From NCBI RefSeq assembly GCF_009827515.1, contig NZ_WTYO01000002.1, positions 372,001 through 436,000 on the forward strand: a DNA stretch of 64,000 bases, given 5' to 3'. The notes below the pieces were generated by a model. The model did no database searches. It saw only the letters and a program-made list of their open reading frames with translations, and was not told the DNA's origin. The translations under genes were made by a program, and so were the position numbers. Positions within the stretch are counted from its first letter, which is position 1. Each line of letters starts with the position of its first letter. The stretch is from Pelagerythrobacter marinus (lineage in GTDB: Bacteria > Pseudomonadota > Alphaproteobacteria > Sphingomonadales > Sphingomonadaceae). Shown here one piece after another: positions 26,406-34,844 of this stretch.

Positions 26406-26474
26406 ATATAACAGGTCGGTTGCAGATTGAAAGGGACCCCGGGGGCGCCGCGCCGCCGGCCGGCGCGCGCCGGT

Positions 26475-27356
26475 TCAGGCCACCCATTCTTCGCGCGGGA
26501 TGCCGAACAGTTCGAGCACGGCGGTCAGGTCGCCGCGGTCGATCGTCCCGTCGGCGGCCGCGCGCGCGCGCGGCTTGGCGCGGAAGGCAATGCCCCAGGT
26601 CGCGGCGGCCAGCATCGGGATGTCGTTGGCCCCGTCGCCGGTGGCGAGGCTGGTCGCCTCCGGCCCGATACCCTCGGCCTCTTCGCGCAGCACGCGTTCC
26701 TTCACCGCGCTATCGGTGATCGCCCCGGCGAGCGCGCCGGTCAGCTTGCCCCCGGCGACCGCCAGCCGGTTGCCCACGACGCGGTCGAAGCCGAGCTGAT
26801 CGGCCACCGGGTCGGCGAAATGGTGGAAACCGCCGGTCACCAGCACGGTGCGGCACCCGCGCGCCTTCAGCGTGGCGACCAGCGTGCGCGCGCCCTCCAT
26901 CGGGCGGATGCGCTCGGCAAGGCAATCCGCGATGCTGTCTTCCCCCAGCCCCGCGAGCAGGCCGACGCGTTCGGCCAGCGCGCTGGCGAAATCGAGCTCG
27001 CCCTGCATCGCACGCTCGGTAATCGCGGCCACGCGGTCGCGGAAACCGGCGAAGTCGGCCAGCTCGTCGATGCATTCCTGGCCGATCATGGTCGAATCCA
27101 TGTCCGACACGAACAGGTCCGGCACCGCGATTTCCCGCCGCGAGACCAGCAGGTCGGCCGGGGCGAAATGCTCGTCCAGCAGCCCGCGCAGCGTCGCGGG
27201 ATCGCCTTCGGGCAGGCTCAGCTGCAGCACGTCGCCGCAGAAATCGTGCATCTGCGCGAGCGCGACGCGCATCCCCTCCTTCTCCAGCGCGGCGGTCGCG
27301 CGGTCGAGGCGTGTTTCCAGCGTGGCCGGGTCTGCTATCAGCCGGGCGATGAGCAC
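26475..27356 (-). CDS. serB: phosphoserine phosphatase
   Basis: Last step of serine synthesis, hydrolysing phosphoserine. 293 residues from a GTG at 27356 ([10 protein letters not shown]), the usual start for this family; longer in-frame extensions lie in the divergent miaA gene. HAD motif [19 protein letters not shown] gives nucleophile Asp85 and Asp87, motif [10 protein letters not shown], motif III with LKTGALAG-like region and motif [12 protein letters not shown]. The N-terminal 75 residues form an ACT-like domain. Its start codon overlaps miaA head to head by eight bases. Confidence 0.95.
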   Translation of the reverse strand: MLIARLIADPATLETRLDRATAALEKEGMRVALAQMHDFCGDVLQLSLPEGDPATLRGLLDEHFAPADLLVSRREIAVPDLFVSDMDSTMIGQECIDELADFAGFRDRVAAITERAMQGELDFASALAERVGLLAGLGEDSIADCLAERIRPMEGARTLVATLKARGCRTVLVTGGFHHFADPVADQLGFDRVVGNRLAVAGGKLTGALAGAITDSAVKERVLREEAEGIGPEATSLATGDGANDIPMLAAATWGIAFRAKPRARAAADGTIDRGDLTAVLELFGIPREEWVA

Positions 27357-28308
27357 CGAGATTCCTCCGATTGCCGGCGACGGGCGGCCGCCGGTCGCGC
27401 TCATTGCAGGGCCCACCGCCAGCGGCAAGAGCGATCTGGCCGTGCGCCTGGCGCGGGCGGTGCTCGACAGCGGGCGCGAGGCCCGCGTGATCAATGCCGA
27501 CAGCGCCCAGGTCTATCGCGACTTGCGCGTGCTCAGCGCCCGGCCGTCGGAGGCGGAGACCGCCGGCGTGCCGCACCGCCTGTTCGGCGCCTGGGACGGG
27601 GCCGATCCCTGTTCGGCGGCCGACTGGGCCGCGGCCGCGCGCCGGGAAATCGCCGCCGTCCATGCGCGCGGCGGCGTGCCCGTCCTCGTCGGGGGCACCG
27701 GGCTTTACCTGCGGACCCTGCTCGACGGGATCGCGCCGGTGCCGCCGATCGATCCCGCGGTGCGCGAGGCGGTGCGCGCGCTGCCGGTGGCCGAGGCCCA
27801 TGCCGAGCTGGCACGCCTCGACCCTGCGCGCGCCGCCGCGCTCGCCCCCGCCGACACGACCCGCGTTGCCCGCGCGCTCGAGGTCGTCCGCTCCACCGGC
27901 AGGCCGCTTTCGCACTGGCAGGCGCGGCGCGAGGGCGGGATCGGGGCGCAGGTGGCGCTGCACCCGCTGATCCTCCTGCCCGACCGGGCCTGGCTCCACG
28001 AACGCTGCGACCGGCGCTTCGTCGCGATGATGGAAAACGGCGCGGTCGGGGAAGTCGAGGCCCTGCTCGCCCGCCGCCTCGATCCCGGCCTGCCGGTCAT
28101 GCGCGCGATCGGTGTGACGCAGATCGCCGGCTGGCTGGCCGGCGAGACGTCGCGCGACGAGGCGATTGCCGCCGGCCAGCAGGCGACGCGCCAGTATGCG
28201 AAGCGCCAGTACACCTGGTTCCGCCGGCAGCCGCCGCAAGAATGGCACCGGATGGAGACATATTGCGATTCTCTACCCGATACATTCGCATCATTGTTTC
28301 ACCGATAG
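27349..28308 (+). CDS. miaA: tRNA dimethylallyltransferase
   Basis: Adds a dimethylallyl group to A37 of tRNAs reading UNN codons. 319 residues; P-loop [55 protein letters not shown] and the C-terminal [14 protein letters not shown] are diagnostic. The ATG at 27349 ([10 protein letters not shown]) lies inside the first codons of divergent serB. Followed by the ilv genes after 150 bases. Confidence 0.96.
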   Translation: MSTEIPPIAGDGRPPVALIAGPTASGKSDLAVRLARAVLDSGREARVINADSAQVYRDLRVLSARPSEAETAGVPHRLFGAWDGADPCSAADWAAAARREIAAVHARGGVPVLVGGTGLYLRTLLDGIAPVPPIDPAVREAVRALPVAEAHAELARLDPARAAALAPADTTRVARALEVVRSTGRPLSHWQARREGGIGAQVALHPLILLPDRAWLHERCDRRFVAMMENGAVGEVEALLARRLDPGLPVMRAIGVTQIAGWLAGETSRDEAIAAGQQATRQYAKRQYTWFRRQPPQEWHRMETYCDSLPDTFASLFHR

Positions 28309-28311
28309 GCC

Positions 28312-28340
28312 TTGACATATCATATTCTGTCCCATAGGCG
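28312..28340 (+). promoter_or_regulatory. candidate ilvB promoter
   Basis: TTGACA at 28312 directly after the miaA stop, then a 17-base spacer and TAGGCG; the -35 is perfect but the -10 is poor. Start of transcription would place the hairpin at 28364 in the ilvB leader. Confidence 0.4.
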
Positions 28341-28363
28341 ATGAGTCAACGGATCGATATTGG

Positions 28364-28399
28364 CCCGGCGCGTCCCCCTCGCGCCGGGTCGATCTTTTT
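28364..28399 (+). terminator. hairpin with T-tract in the ilvB leader (attenuator-like)
   Basis: CCCGGCGCG and CGCGCCGGG pair as a perfect nine-base stem with a seven-base loop; five T follow six bases after the stem. It is 56 bases after miaA and 61 bases before ilvB. It could end miaA transcripts, or act as an attenuator if ilvB starts at the promoter just upstream. The short frame beginning at 28341 through the hairpin has only two isoleucine codons near its start. Confidence 0.65.
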
Positions 28400-28459
28400 C
28401 CGGGGCGTCGATCCGCTGCCCGGACGAAGCGACACGAAGGACGAGGAAAGGGTCGAACA

Positions 28460-30208
28460 ATGGCGGAGGAGCGCAGCGGCGCGTCCATCCTGATCGAATG
28501 CCTGGTCAGCCAGGGGGTCGAATTCGTCTTCGGCTACCCCGGCGGCGCCGTGCTGCCGATCTATGACGAGCTCTTTTCGGACGAGCGCATTCGCCACATC
28601 CTCGTGCGGCACGAAGCCGGCGCGGCCCACGCGGCGGAAGGCTATGCCCGCTCGACCGGCAGGCCGGGCGTCGTCCTCGTCACCTCCGGCCCCGGGGCGA
28701 CCAATGCCGTCACCGGCATTGCCGACGCCTTCATGGATTCGATCCCGATGGTCGTCATCACCGGGCAGGTGCCGACCGCGCTGATCGGGACCGACGCGTT
28801 CCAGGAAGCCGACACCGTCGGCATCACGCGCCACTGCACGAAGCACAATTACCTGGTGAAGGACCCGGCGCAGCTGCGCGCCACGATCGAGGAAGCCTTC
28901 CGCATCGCGACCACCGGGCGGCCGGGCCCGGTCGTGGTGGACATTCCCAAGGACGTCCAGATCGCGCTGGCGAGCTGGTCGGGGCAGGACGACCTGGCCC
29001 TCCCCTCCACCCGCTATGCCCCGCAGACCGCCGGCGACGAGGCGGCGATCGCCCGCGCGGTGGACATGCTGGCCCGGGCGGAACGGCCCCTGTTCTATAC
29101 CGGCGGCGGCGTCATCAACTCCGGCCCGCGGGCGAGCGAGCTGCTGCGCCGGCTGCAGGAACTCACCGGGGCGCCGGTCACCAGCACGCTGATGGGTCTC
29201 GGCGCCTTTCCCTGCGACCACCCGGACTGGCTGGGCATGGTCGGGATGCACGGCACCTACGAGGCGAACATGGCGATGAACCGGTGCGACCTGATGGTCT
29301 GCATCGGCGCCCGTTTCGACGACCGCGTGACCGGGCGGCTCGATGCGTTCTCGCCCGATTCGGAGAAGATCCACATCGACATCGATCGAAGCTCGATCAA
29401 CAAGACGGTGCCGGTGGACCTCGCGATCCTGGGCGATTGCGCGCAAGTGCTGGAACAGATCGTCGGCGCCTGGGGCAACCGCGAGGCCCGCGACCTCGGC
29501 GAATGGAAGGCGCGCGTCGCCGGCTGGCGCGCGTGCGAATCGCTCGCCTATCCGCCCAACCCGGCGGCGATCATGCCGCAGAAGGCGATCGAGCGCCTCC
29601 ACGCCCTGACCCGCAGGCAGAACCCGATCGTCTCGACCGAGGTGGGCCAGCACCAGATGTGGGCCGCGCAGTATTTCGGCTTCACCGGCCCCAACCGCTG
29701 GCTGACCAGCGGCGGCCTGGGCACGATGGGCTATGGCCTGCCGGCCGCGATCGGCGCGCAGCTCGGCAACCCGGAAGCGCTGGTGATCGACATCGCGGGC
29801 GAGGCGAGCATCCAGATGAACATCCAGGAACTGGGCACCGCCAGCCAGTATCGCCTGCCGGTCAAGGTCTTCATCCTCAACAACGAGTACATGGGCATGG
29901 TCCGCCAGTGGCAGGAGCTGACCTATGAAAGCCGATATTCCAATTCCTATTCCGACAGCCTGCCCGATTTCGTGAAGCTCGCCGAAGCCTATGGCTGGAA
30001 GGGCATCCGGATCGAGGACGAGGCCGGGCTGGACGCGGGGATCGAGGCGATGATCGCGCACGACGGGCCGGTCATGGTCGATTGCCTGGTGTCGAAGGAA
30101 GCCAACTGCTTCCCGATGATCCCGAGCGGCGCGGCCCATACCGAGATGCTGCTCTATGGCGACATGGTCAGCGGGACGATGAACGATGAAGCCAAGGCAC
30201 TGGTCTAG
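28460..30208 (+). CDS. ilvB: acetolactate synthase large subunit
   Basis: Thiamine-diphosphate enzyme that makes acetolactate and acetohydroxybutyrate, first common step of valine, leucine and isoleucine synthesis. 582 residues; catalytic Glu52 in [18 protein letters not shown]/central domain, and the thiamine-binding segment [14 protein letters not shown]...[15 protein letters not shown]. Here the canonical GDG of the thiamine motif reads GEA (Glu448). AAAGGG precedes the ATG. ilvH follows after 13 bases. Confidence 0.97.
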   Translation: MAEERSGASILIECLVSQGVEFVFGYPGGAVLPIYDELFSDERIRHILVRHEAGAAHAAEGYARSTGRPGVVLVTSGPGATNAVTGIADAFMDSIPMVVITGQVPTALIGTDAFQEADTVGITRHCTKHNYLVKDPAQLRATIEEAFRIATTGRPGPVVVDIPKDVQIALASWSGQDDLALPSTRYAPQTAGDEAAIARAVDMLARAERPLFYTGGGVINSGPRASELLRRLQELTGAPVTSTLMGLGAFPCDHPDWLGMVGMHGTYEANMAMNRCDLMVCIGARFDDRVTGRLDAFSPDSEKIHIDIDRSSINKTVPVDLAILGDCAQVLEQIVGAWGNREARDLGEWKARVAGWRACESLAYPPNPAAIMPQKAIERLHALTRRQNPIVSTEVGQHQMWAAQYFGFTGPNRWLTSGGLGTMGYGLPAAIGAQLGNPEALVIDIAGEASIQMNIQELGTASQYRLPVKVFILNNEYMGMVRQWQELTYESRYSNSYSDSLPDFVKLAEAYGWKGIRIEDEAGLDAGIEAMIAHDGPVMVDCLVSKEANCFPMIPSGAAHTEMLLYGDMVSGTMNDEAKALV

Positions 30209-30221
30209 GGGGCAGGCGACA

Positions 30222-30737
30222 ATGCAGATCACGCAGCAGGCATCGCAGCGCCACGTCCTGGCGATCACGGTGGACAACGAGGCCGGCATCCTCGCCAAGA
30301 TCGCCGGGCTCTTCACCGCGCGCGGATACAACATCGACAGCCTGACCGTTGCCGACATCACGGAAAACCACGCGGTCAGCCGGATCACGATCGTCACCAA
30401 CGGCCCGCCCGCGGTGATCGACCAGATCCACGCCCAGCTCGACCGGCTGGTCCCGGTCCACAAGGTCGTCGACCTGACCGAGGAAGGCCCCCACGTCGAG
30501 CGCGAGCTGGCGCTGGTCAAGGTCGCGGGCACCGGCGAAAAGCGGGTCGAGGCGCTGCGCCTGGCCGATATCTTCCGCGCCCGCCCGGTGGACACGACCA
30601 CCGGCAGCTTCATCTTCGAGATCACCGGCCCGCCGGAGAAAGTCGACAGCTTCGTCGGCCTGATGCGCGAGCTGGGGCTGGTCGAGGTCGGCCGGACCGG
30701 GATCGTCGGCATGATGCGCGGCGCCGAGGGAGCCTAG
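30222..30737 (+). CDS. ilvH: acetolactate synthase small (regulatory) subunit
   Basis: Regulatory partner of the large subunit, conferring valine feedback inhibition. 171 residues: N-terminal ACT domain HVLAITVDNEAGILAKIAGLFTARGYNIDSLTV and C-terminal ACT-like domain KVAGTGEKRVEALRLADIFRARPVD. Start at the ATG of MQITQQASQ, 13 bases after the ilvB stop; an earlier in-frame start lies inside ilvB and is unlikely. Confidence 0.97.
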   Translation: MQITQQASQRHVLAITVDNEAGILAKIAGLFTARGYNIDSLTVADITENHAVSRITIVTNGPPAVIDQIHAQLDRLVPVHKVVDLTEEGPHVERELALVKVAGTGEKRVEALRLADIFRARPVDTTTGSFIFEITGPPEKVDSFVGLMRELGLVEVGRTGIVGMMRGAEGA

Positions 30738-30758
30738 GCCCGGGACAAGAAATTCCAC

Positions 30759-31887
<1,129 letters not shown>

Positions 31888-31941
31888 CGGCATTCTCCCG
31901 GTCCGCGAACGAACCCGCGAGGAACAGAGGGGACCGGGAAA

Positions 31942-32607
31942 ATGCGCAGCACACGTCTTGTCGCCACGATCGGGGCCGCCGCTTTCGCGCTGGCGGCCAC
32001 CGGCACGCTGATCGCGCAGGGAACGCCCGGCGAGGCGCCCGGCCGGGCCGATCCCGCGCGGGTCAGCGGGGGCACGTACCTCGCCGATCCGTCGCACAGC
32101 ATGGTCCAGTGGCGCGTCGACCACATGGGCTTCAACGACTATTTCGGCATCTTCGGCGACGTCGACGGCACGCTGACGCTCGACCCGGCCAACCCGGGCC
32201 AGGCCAGCGTGGACGTGACGATCCCGGTCGCCGGCGTGACCGTGCCGAGCGAGGGCCTGCGCGAACACCTGCTGCGCCCGGGCAAGGACGGGGGCAGCCC
32301 CGATTTCTTCGGGCCCGACCCGATGCCCGCGCGCTTCACGTCGACCGCGGTGACGATCGGCGCCGACGGCACGAGCGCCGAGGTCACCGGCGACCTCGCG
32401 CTCAACGGCGTGATGATGCCCGTCACGCTGGAAACGCGCTTCACCGGCGCGGGCGCGGCGCCGCGCACCGGCTACGAAACGGTCGGCTTCGAAGGGCGCA
32501 CGACGATCAACCGGTCCGATTTCGGCCTCGGCTTCGGCGTCCCGATGGTCGGCGACGAGGTGGAACTGGAGTTTTCCGTCGCCTTCGAAAAGCGCGATCC
32601 GCAATAG
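31942..32607 (+). CDS. YceI-family periplasmic protein
   Basis: Exported lipocalin-like protein of 221 residues that in relatives binds polyisoprenoid lipids. Signal peptide MRSTRLVATIGAAAFALAATGTLIAQ; the YceI fold follows with GGTYLADPSHSMVQWRVDHMGFNDYFGIF, DVTIPVAGV, EVTGDLALNGVMMPVTLET and the terminal TTINRSDFGLGFGVPMVGDEVELEFSVAFE. Lies between ilvC and leuA but has no link to their pathway; function in this species is unknown. Confidence 0.93.
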   Translation: MRSTRLVATIGAAAFALAATGTLIAQGTPGEAPGRADPARVSGGTYLADPSHSMVQWRVDHMGFNDYFGIFGDVDGTLTLDPANPGQASVDVTIPVAGVTVPSEGLREHLLRPGKDGGSPDFFGPDPMPARFTSTAVTIGADGTSAEVTGDLALNGVMMPVTLETRFTGAGAAPRTGYETVGFEGRTTINRSDFGLGFGVPMVGDEVELEFSVAFEKRDPQ

Positions 32608-32669
32608 CCGGCGCAGCGATGCGACGGCATGGCTTGCCTTCCGGGCAATTTTCGCGCATTGCCGCGGGC

Positions 32670-32720
32670 ATGACACGCAACGGACTAATCCTGCTTCGAC
32701 TTACGCGCCCTTGGGCGTGA
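32670..32720 (+). CDS. leuL: leucine-rich leader peptide of leuA
   Basis: A 16-codon frame MTRNGLILLRLTRPWA holds four leucine codons (CTA, CTG, CTT, CTT) and one isoleucine within seven codons, 87 bases before leuA. Its 3' end forms one arm of competing RNA hairpins. This is the classic design of an amino-acid attenuator leader. The ribosome site is weak (CCGCGGG). Symbol by analogy with enteric leuL. Confidence 0.7.
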   Translation: MTRNGLILLRLTRPWA

Positions 32721-32759
32721 GCTGACGCGTGGCCGGTGGGCGCGCGCTGCGCCCAAGGG
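32708..32759 (+). promoter_or_regulatory. competing hairpins of the leuA leader
   Basis: CCCTTGGGCG (32708-32717) is perfectly complementary to CGCCCAAGGG (32750-32759). The second arm overlaps an alternative hairpin, GGGCGC/GCGCCC at 32738-32754. The two structures exclude each other. No T-tract follows, so the outcome could be translation control or rho-dependent. Confidence 0.6.
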
Positions 32760-32806
32760 GTCAAGGCCGACAGACTGCAGAACCTTTCCGTGCGAGATTA
32801 CCCGAA

Positions 32807-34495
32807 ATGACCATGCTCCGCGATCCTTCGCGCAAATACGCCGCCTTCCCCCAGGTGCCCCTGCCCGACCGGCAATGGCCCAGCCGCACGATCGCCGCCC
32901 CGCCGCGCTGGCTCTCGACCGACTTGCGCGACGGCAACCAGGCGATCGTCGACCCGATGGACGCGGTGAAGAAGAACCGCTTCTTCGACCTGCTGGTCGA
33001 AATCGGGGTGAAGGAGATCGAAGTCGGCTTCCCCAGCGCGGGCGCGACCGAGTTCGATTTCATCCAGGCGCTGGTCCATTCCGGCCGTATTCCCGACGAC
33101 GTGACGGTCCAGGTCCTCACGCAGAGCCGCGAGGACCTGATCCGCACCAGCTTCGCCAGCCTCGACGGCGCGCGCGCGGCGATCGTCCACCTCTACAACG
33201 CGGTCAGCCCCGCCTGGCGCGACATCGTCTTCCGCATGAGCCGCGAGGAAGTGCGCGAGATCGCGGTCGCCGGGGCGAAAGTCATGCGCGACGAGGCCGG
33301 CAGCCGCCCGGGCACCGACTGGCATTTCCAGTATTCGCCCGAAACCTTCTCCACCGCCGAGCTCGATTTCTCGATCGAGGTCTGCGAGGCGGTGATGGAC
33401 GTGCTCGCCCCCACGCCCGAACGGCCGATCATCCTGAACCTGCCGGCCACGGTCGAGGCGGCAACGCCCAATGTCTACGCCGACCAGATCGAGTATTTCT
33501 GCCGCAACCTGCCCAACCGCGAAAGCGCGGTGATCAGCCTGCACACGCACAACGACCGCGGCACCGGGGTCGCGGCCGCCGAACTGGGCCTGATGGCCGG
33601 GGCCGACCGGGTCGAAGGCTGCCTGTTCGGCAATGGGGAGCGGACGGGCAACTGCTGCCTCGTCACCGTGGCGCTCAACCTCTATACCCAGGGGGTCGAT
33701 CCGGGGCTCGACTTCTCCGACATCGACCGGGTGATCGAGACGGTCGAATACTGCAACCAGATCCCGGTCCACCAGCGCCACCCCTATGGCGGCGAACTGG
33801 TCTTCACCGCCTTTTCCGGCAGCCACCAGGACGCGATCAAGAAAGGGTTCGAGGCGCACGGGCGGCAGAACGACGAACGCTGGCGCGTGCCCTACCTGCC
33901 GATCGACCCGGCCGACCTCGGCCGCAATTACGAGGCGGTGATCCGCGTCAATTCGCAGAGCGGCAAGGGCGGGTTCGCCTGGGTTCTGGAACAGGACCAG
34001 GGGCTGAAGCTGCCCAAGAAGATGCAGGCCGATTTCTCGCGCCAGGTCCAGCTCATGGCCGACGAGCTGGGGCGCGAGCTGAACGCGGCCGATATATGGG
34101 ACGTGTTCCGGCGCACCTACCACGTGCAGGTGCGGCCCAAGCATTTCCAGCTCGTCGATTACGAGGAAAGCCGCGCGGCCGACGGCACCCGCGTCTTTGC
34201 CGGCACGATCGAGGTCGGCGGCCGGGCGCAGCGCGTTTCGGGGCGCGGCAACGGGCTGATCTCCTCGGTCGTCGCGACGCTGAAGGAAAGCTTCGGGGTC
34301 GAACTGGAAGTGTGCGACTATACCGAACACGCGCTGTCCACCGGCTCCCACGCGCGCGCCGCGGCCTATCTCGAATGCGCGCTCCCCTCGGGCGAGCGGG
34401 TCTGGGGCTGCGGGATCGACGAGGACGTCGCCACCGCCAGCGTCCGCGCCGTGCTGAGCGCCGCGAACGGCGCGGTCGATCGGGCCGAGAGCTGA
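32807..34495 (+). CDS. leuA: 2-isopropylmalate synthase (long LeuA2 form)
   Basis: Condenses acetyl-CoA with 2-oxoisovalerate, the first step specific to leucine. 562 residues, the longer fungal/actinobacterial-like LeuA2 type. HMGL-like TIM barrel with STDLRDGNQAIVDPM, HTHNDRGTGVAAAELGLMAGADRVEGCLFGNGERTGN (metal-binding HxH), then the linker and C-terminal allosteric domain (about 430-560) for leucine inhibition. The ATG at 32807 is followed by a second ATG two codons on. Preceded by a leucine leader peptide. Confidence 0.96.
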   Translation: MTMLRDPSRKYAAFPQVPLPDRQWPSRTIAAPPRWLSTDLRDGNQAIVDPMDAVKKNRFFDLLVEIGVKEIEVGFPSAGATEFDFIQALVHSGRIPDDVTVQVLTQSREDLIRTSFASLDGARAAIVHLYNAVSPAWRDIVFRMSREEVREIAVAGAKVMRDEAGSRPGTDWHFQYSPETFSTAELDFSIEVCEAVMDVLAPTPERPIILNLPATVEAATPNVYADQIEYFCRNLPNRESAVISLHTHNDRGTGVAAAELGLMAGADRVEGCLFGNGERTGNCCLVTVALNLYTQGVDPGLDFSDIDRVIETVEYCNQIPVHQRHPYGGELVFTAFSGSHQDAIKKGFEAHGRQNDERWRVPYLPIDPADLGRNYEAVIRVNSQSGKGGFAWVLEQDQGLKLPKKMQADFSRQVQLMADELGRELNAADIWDVFRRTYHVQVRPKHFQLVDYEESRAADGTRVFAGTIEVGGRAQRVSGRGNGLISSVVATLKESFGVELEVCDYTEHALSTGSHARAAAYLECALPSGERVWGCGIDEDVATASVRAVLSAANGAVDRAES

Positions 34496-34546
34496 CCTGG
34501 GGCAGAGGGGGGAGGCGCCCATCGATGTGCCCTTCCCCGCTTCGCC

Positions 34547-34636
34547 GTCACCCTGAACCTGTGTCAGCGTCCATTCCGCCGCCGCTACCGCGCACGCGGG
34601 GCGGCGCGATGGATGCCGGAACGCGTTCGGCATGAC
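34547..34636. repeat. REP-like palindromic repeat
   Basis: A 90-bp element starting GTCACCCTGAACC and ending GGAACGCGTTCGGCATGAC; outer ends GTCA...TGAC and the arms are imperfectly inverted around a GC-rich centre (GCGCACGCGGGGCGG). Typical of sphingomonad intergenic repeats. Between leuA and the leader frame at 34716. Confidence 0.75.
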
Positions 34637-34715
34637 GGGGGTGGCCAGGGCAGCCGTGCCACCCTCCCCAATCGCTTCTTTCCTACAGGGCCCCGGGGAC
34701 GCTAGCATCCCGGCG

Positions 34716-34844
34716 ATGGACCGCTCGCTCCCCCTCCCCGCCCCGTTTTCAGGCCGCTTCAGGCGGCCGGACTTTTTCTCTCCAGGACAGTGTAACATGC
34801 GGTCCATGTGTTCTCTGGCTGCGACGAACGGAGTGCTGCGATGA
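34716..34844 (+). CDS. leader ORF A with PGQCNMRSM motif, coupled to amidohydrolase
   Basis: A 42-residue frame, MDRSLPLPAPFSGRFRRPDF.. then FSPGQCNMRSM and a short tail CSLAATNGVLR. Its TGA (34842-34844) overlaps the amidohydrolase ATG (ATGA). A second frame with the same beginning, the same motif and the same stop-start overlap lies before the threonine dehydratase. Shorter starts inside the motif (ATG at 34797 and 34806) are also in frame. Between the two copies, codons for F-F/L and S/T and for FRR differ while the residues are kept or similar, which hints at coding. I do not recognise the family. Confidence 0.5.
   Translation: MDRSLPLPAPFSGRFRRPDFFSPGQCNMRSMCSLAATNGVLR
34752..34777 (+). 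terminator. hairpin and T-tract inside leader ORF A
   Basis: GGCCGC and GCGGCC form a six-base stem with a five-base loop; five T follow four bases later. It lies within the leader frame, so a translating ribosome would disrupt it. Copy B has a T-tract at the same place. Confidence 0.5.
34780..34809 (+). repeat. 30-bp element, copy A (CTCCAGGACAG...GTCCATGT)
   Basis: Thirty bases identical to 52013-52042. Contains GGACAGTGTAACATGCGGTCC, with outer GGAC/GTCC symmetry described in two parts: GGACAGTGTAA and CATGCGGTCC. CGGTCCAT here is the inverse complement of ATGGACCG at the leader start (34716). Confidence 0.9.

Noticed and set aside
28341-28490. Frame from the ATG at 28341 as an ilv leader peptide
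   Set aside because: Only two isoleucine codons and no run of branched-chain codons; it also runs out of frame into ilvB.
34780-34809. Minus-strand small frames MDRMLHCPG at both copies of the 30-base element
   Set aside because: They do not lead into a gene start in either locus, while the plus-strand frames do in both; kept only as an alternative reading.
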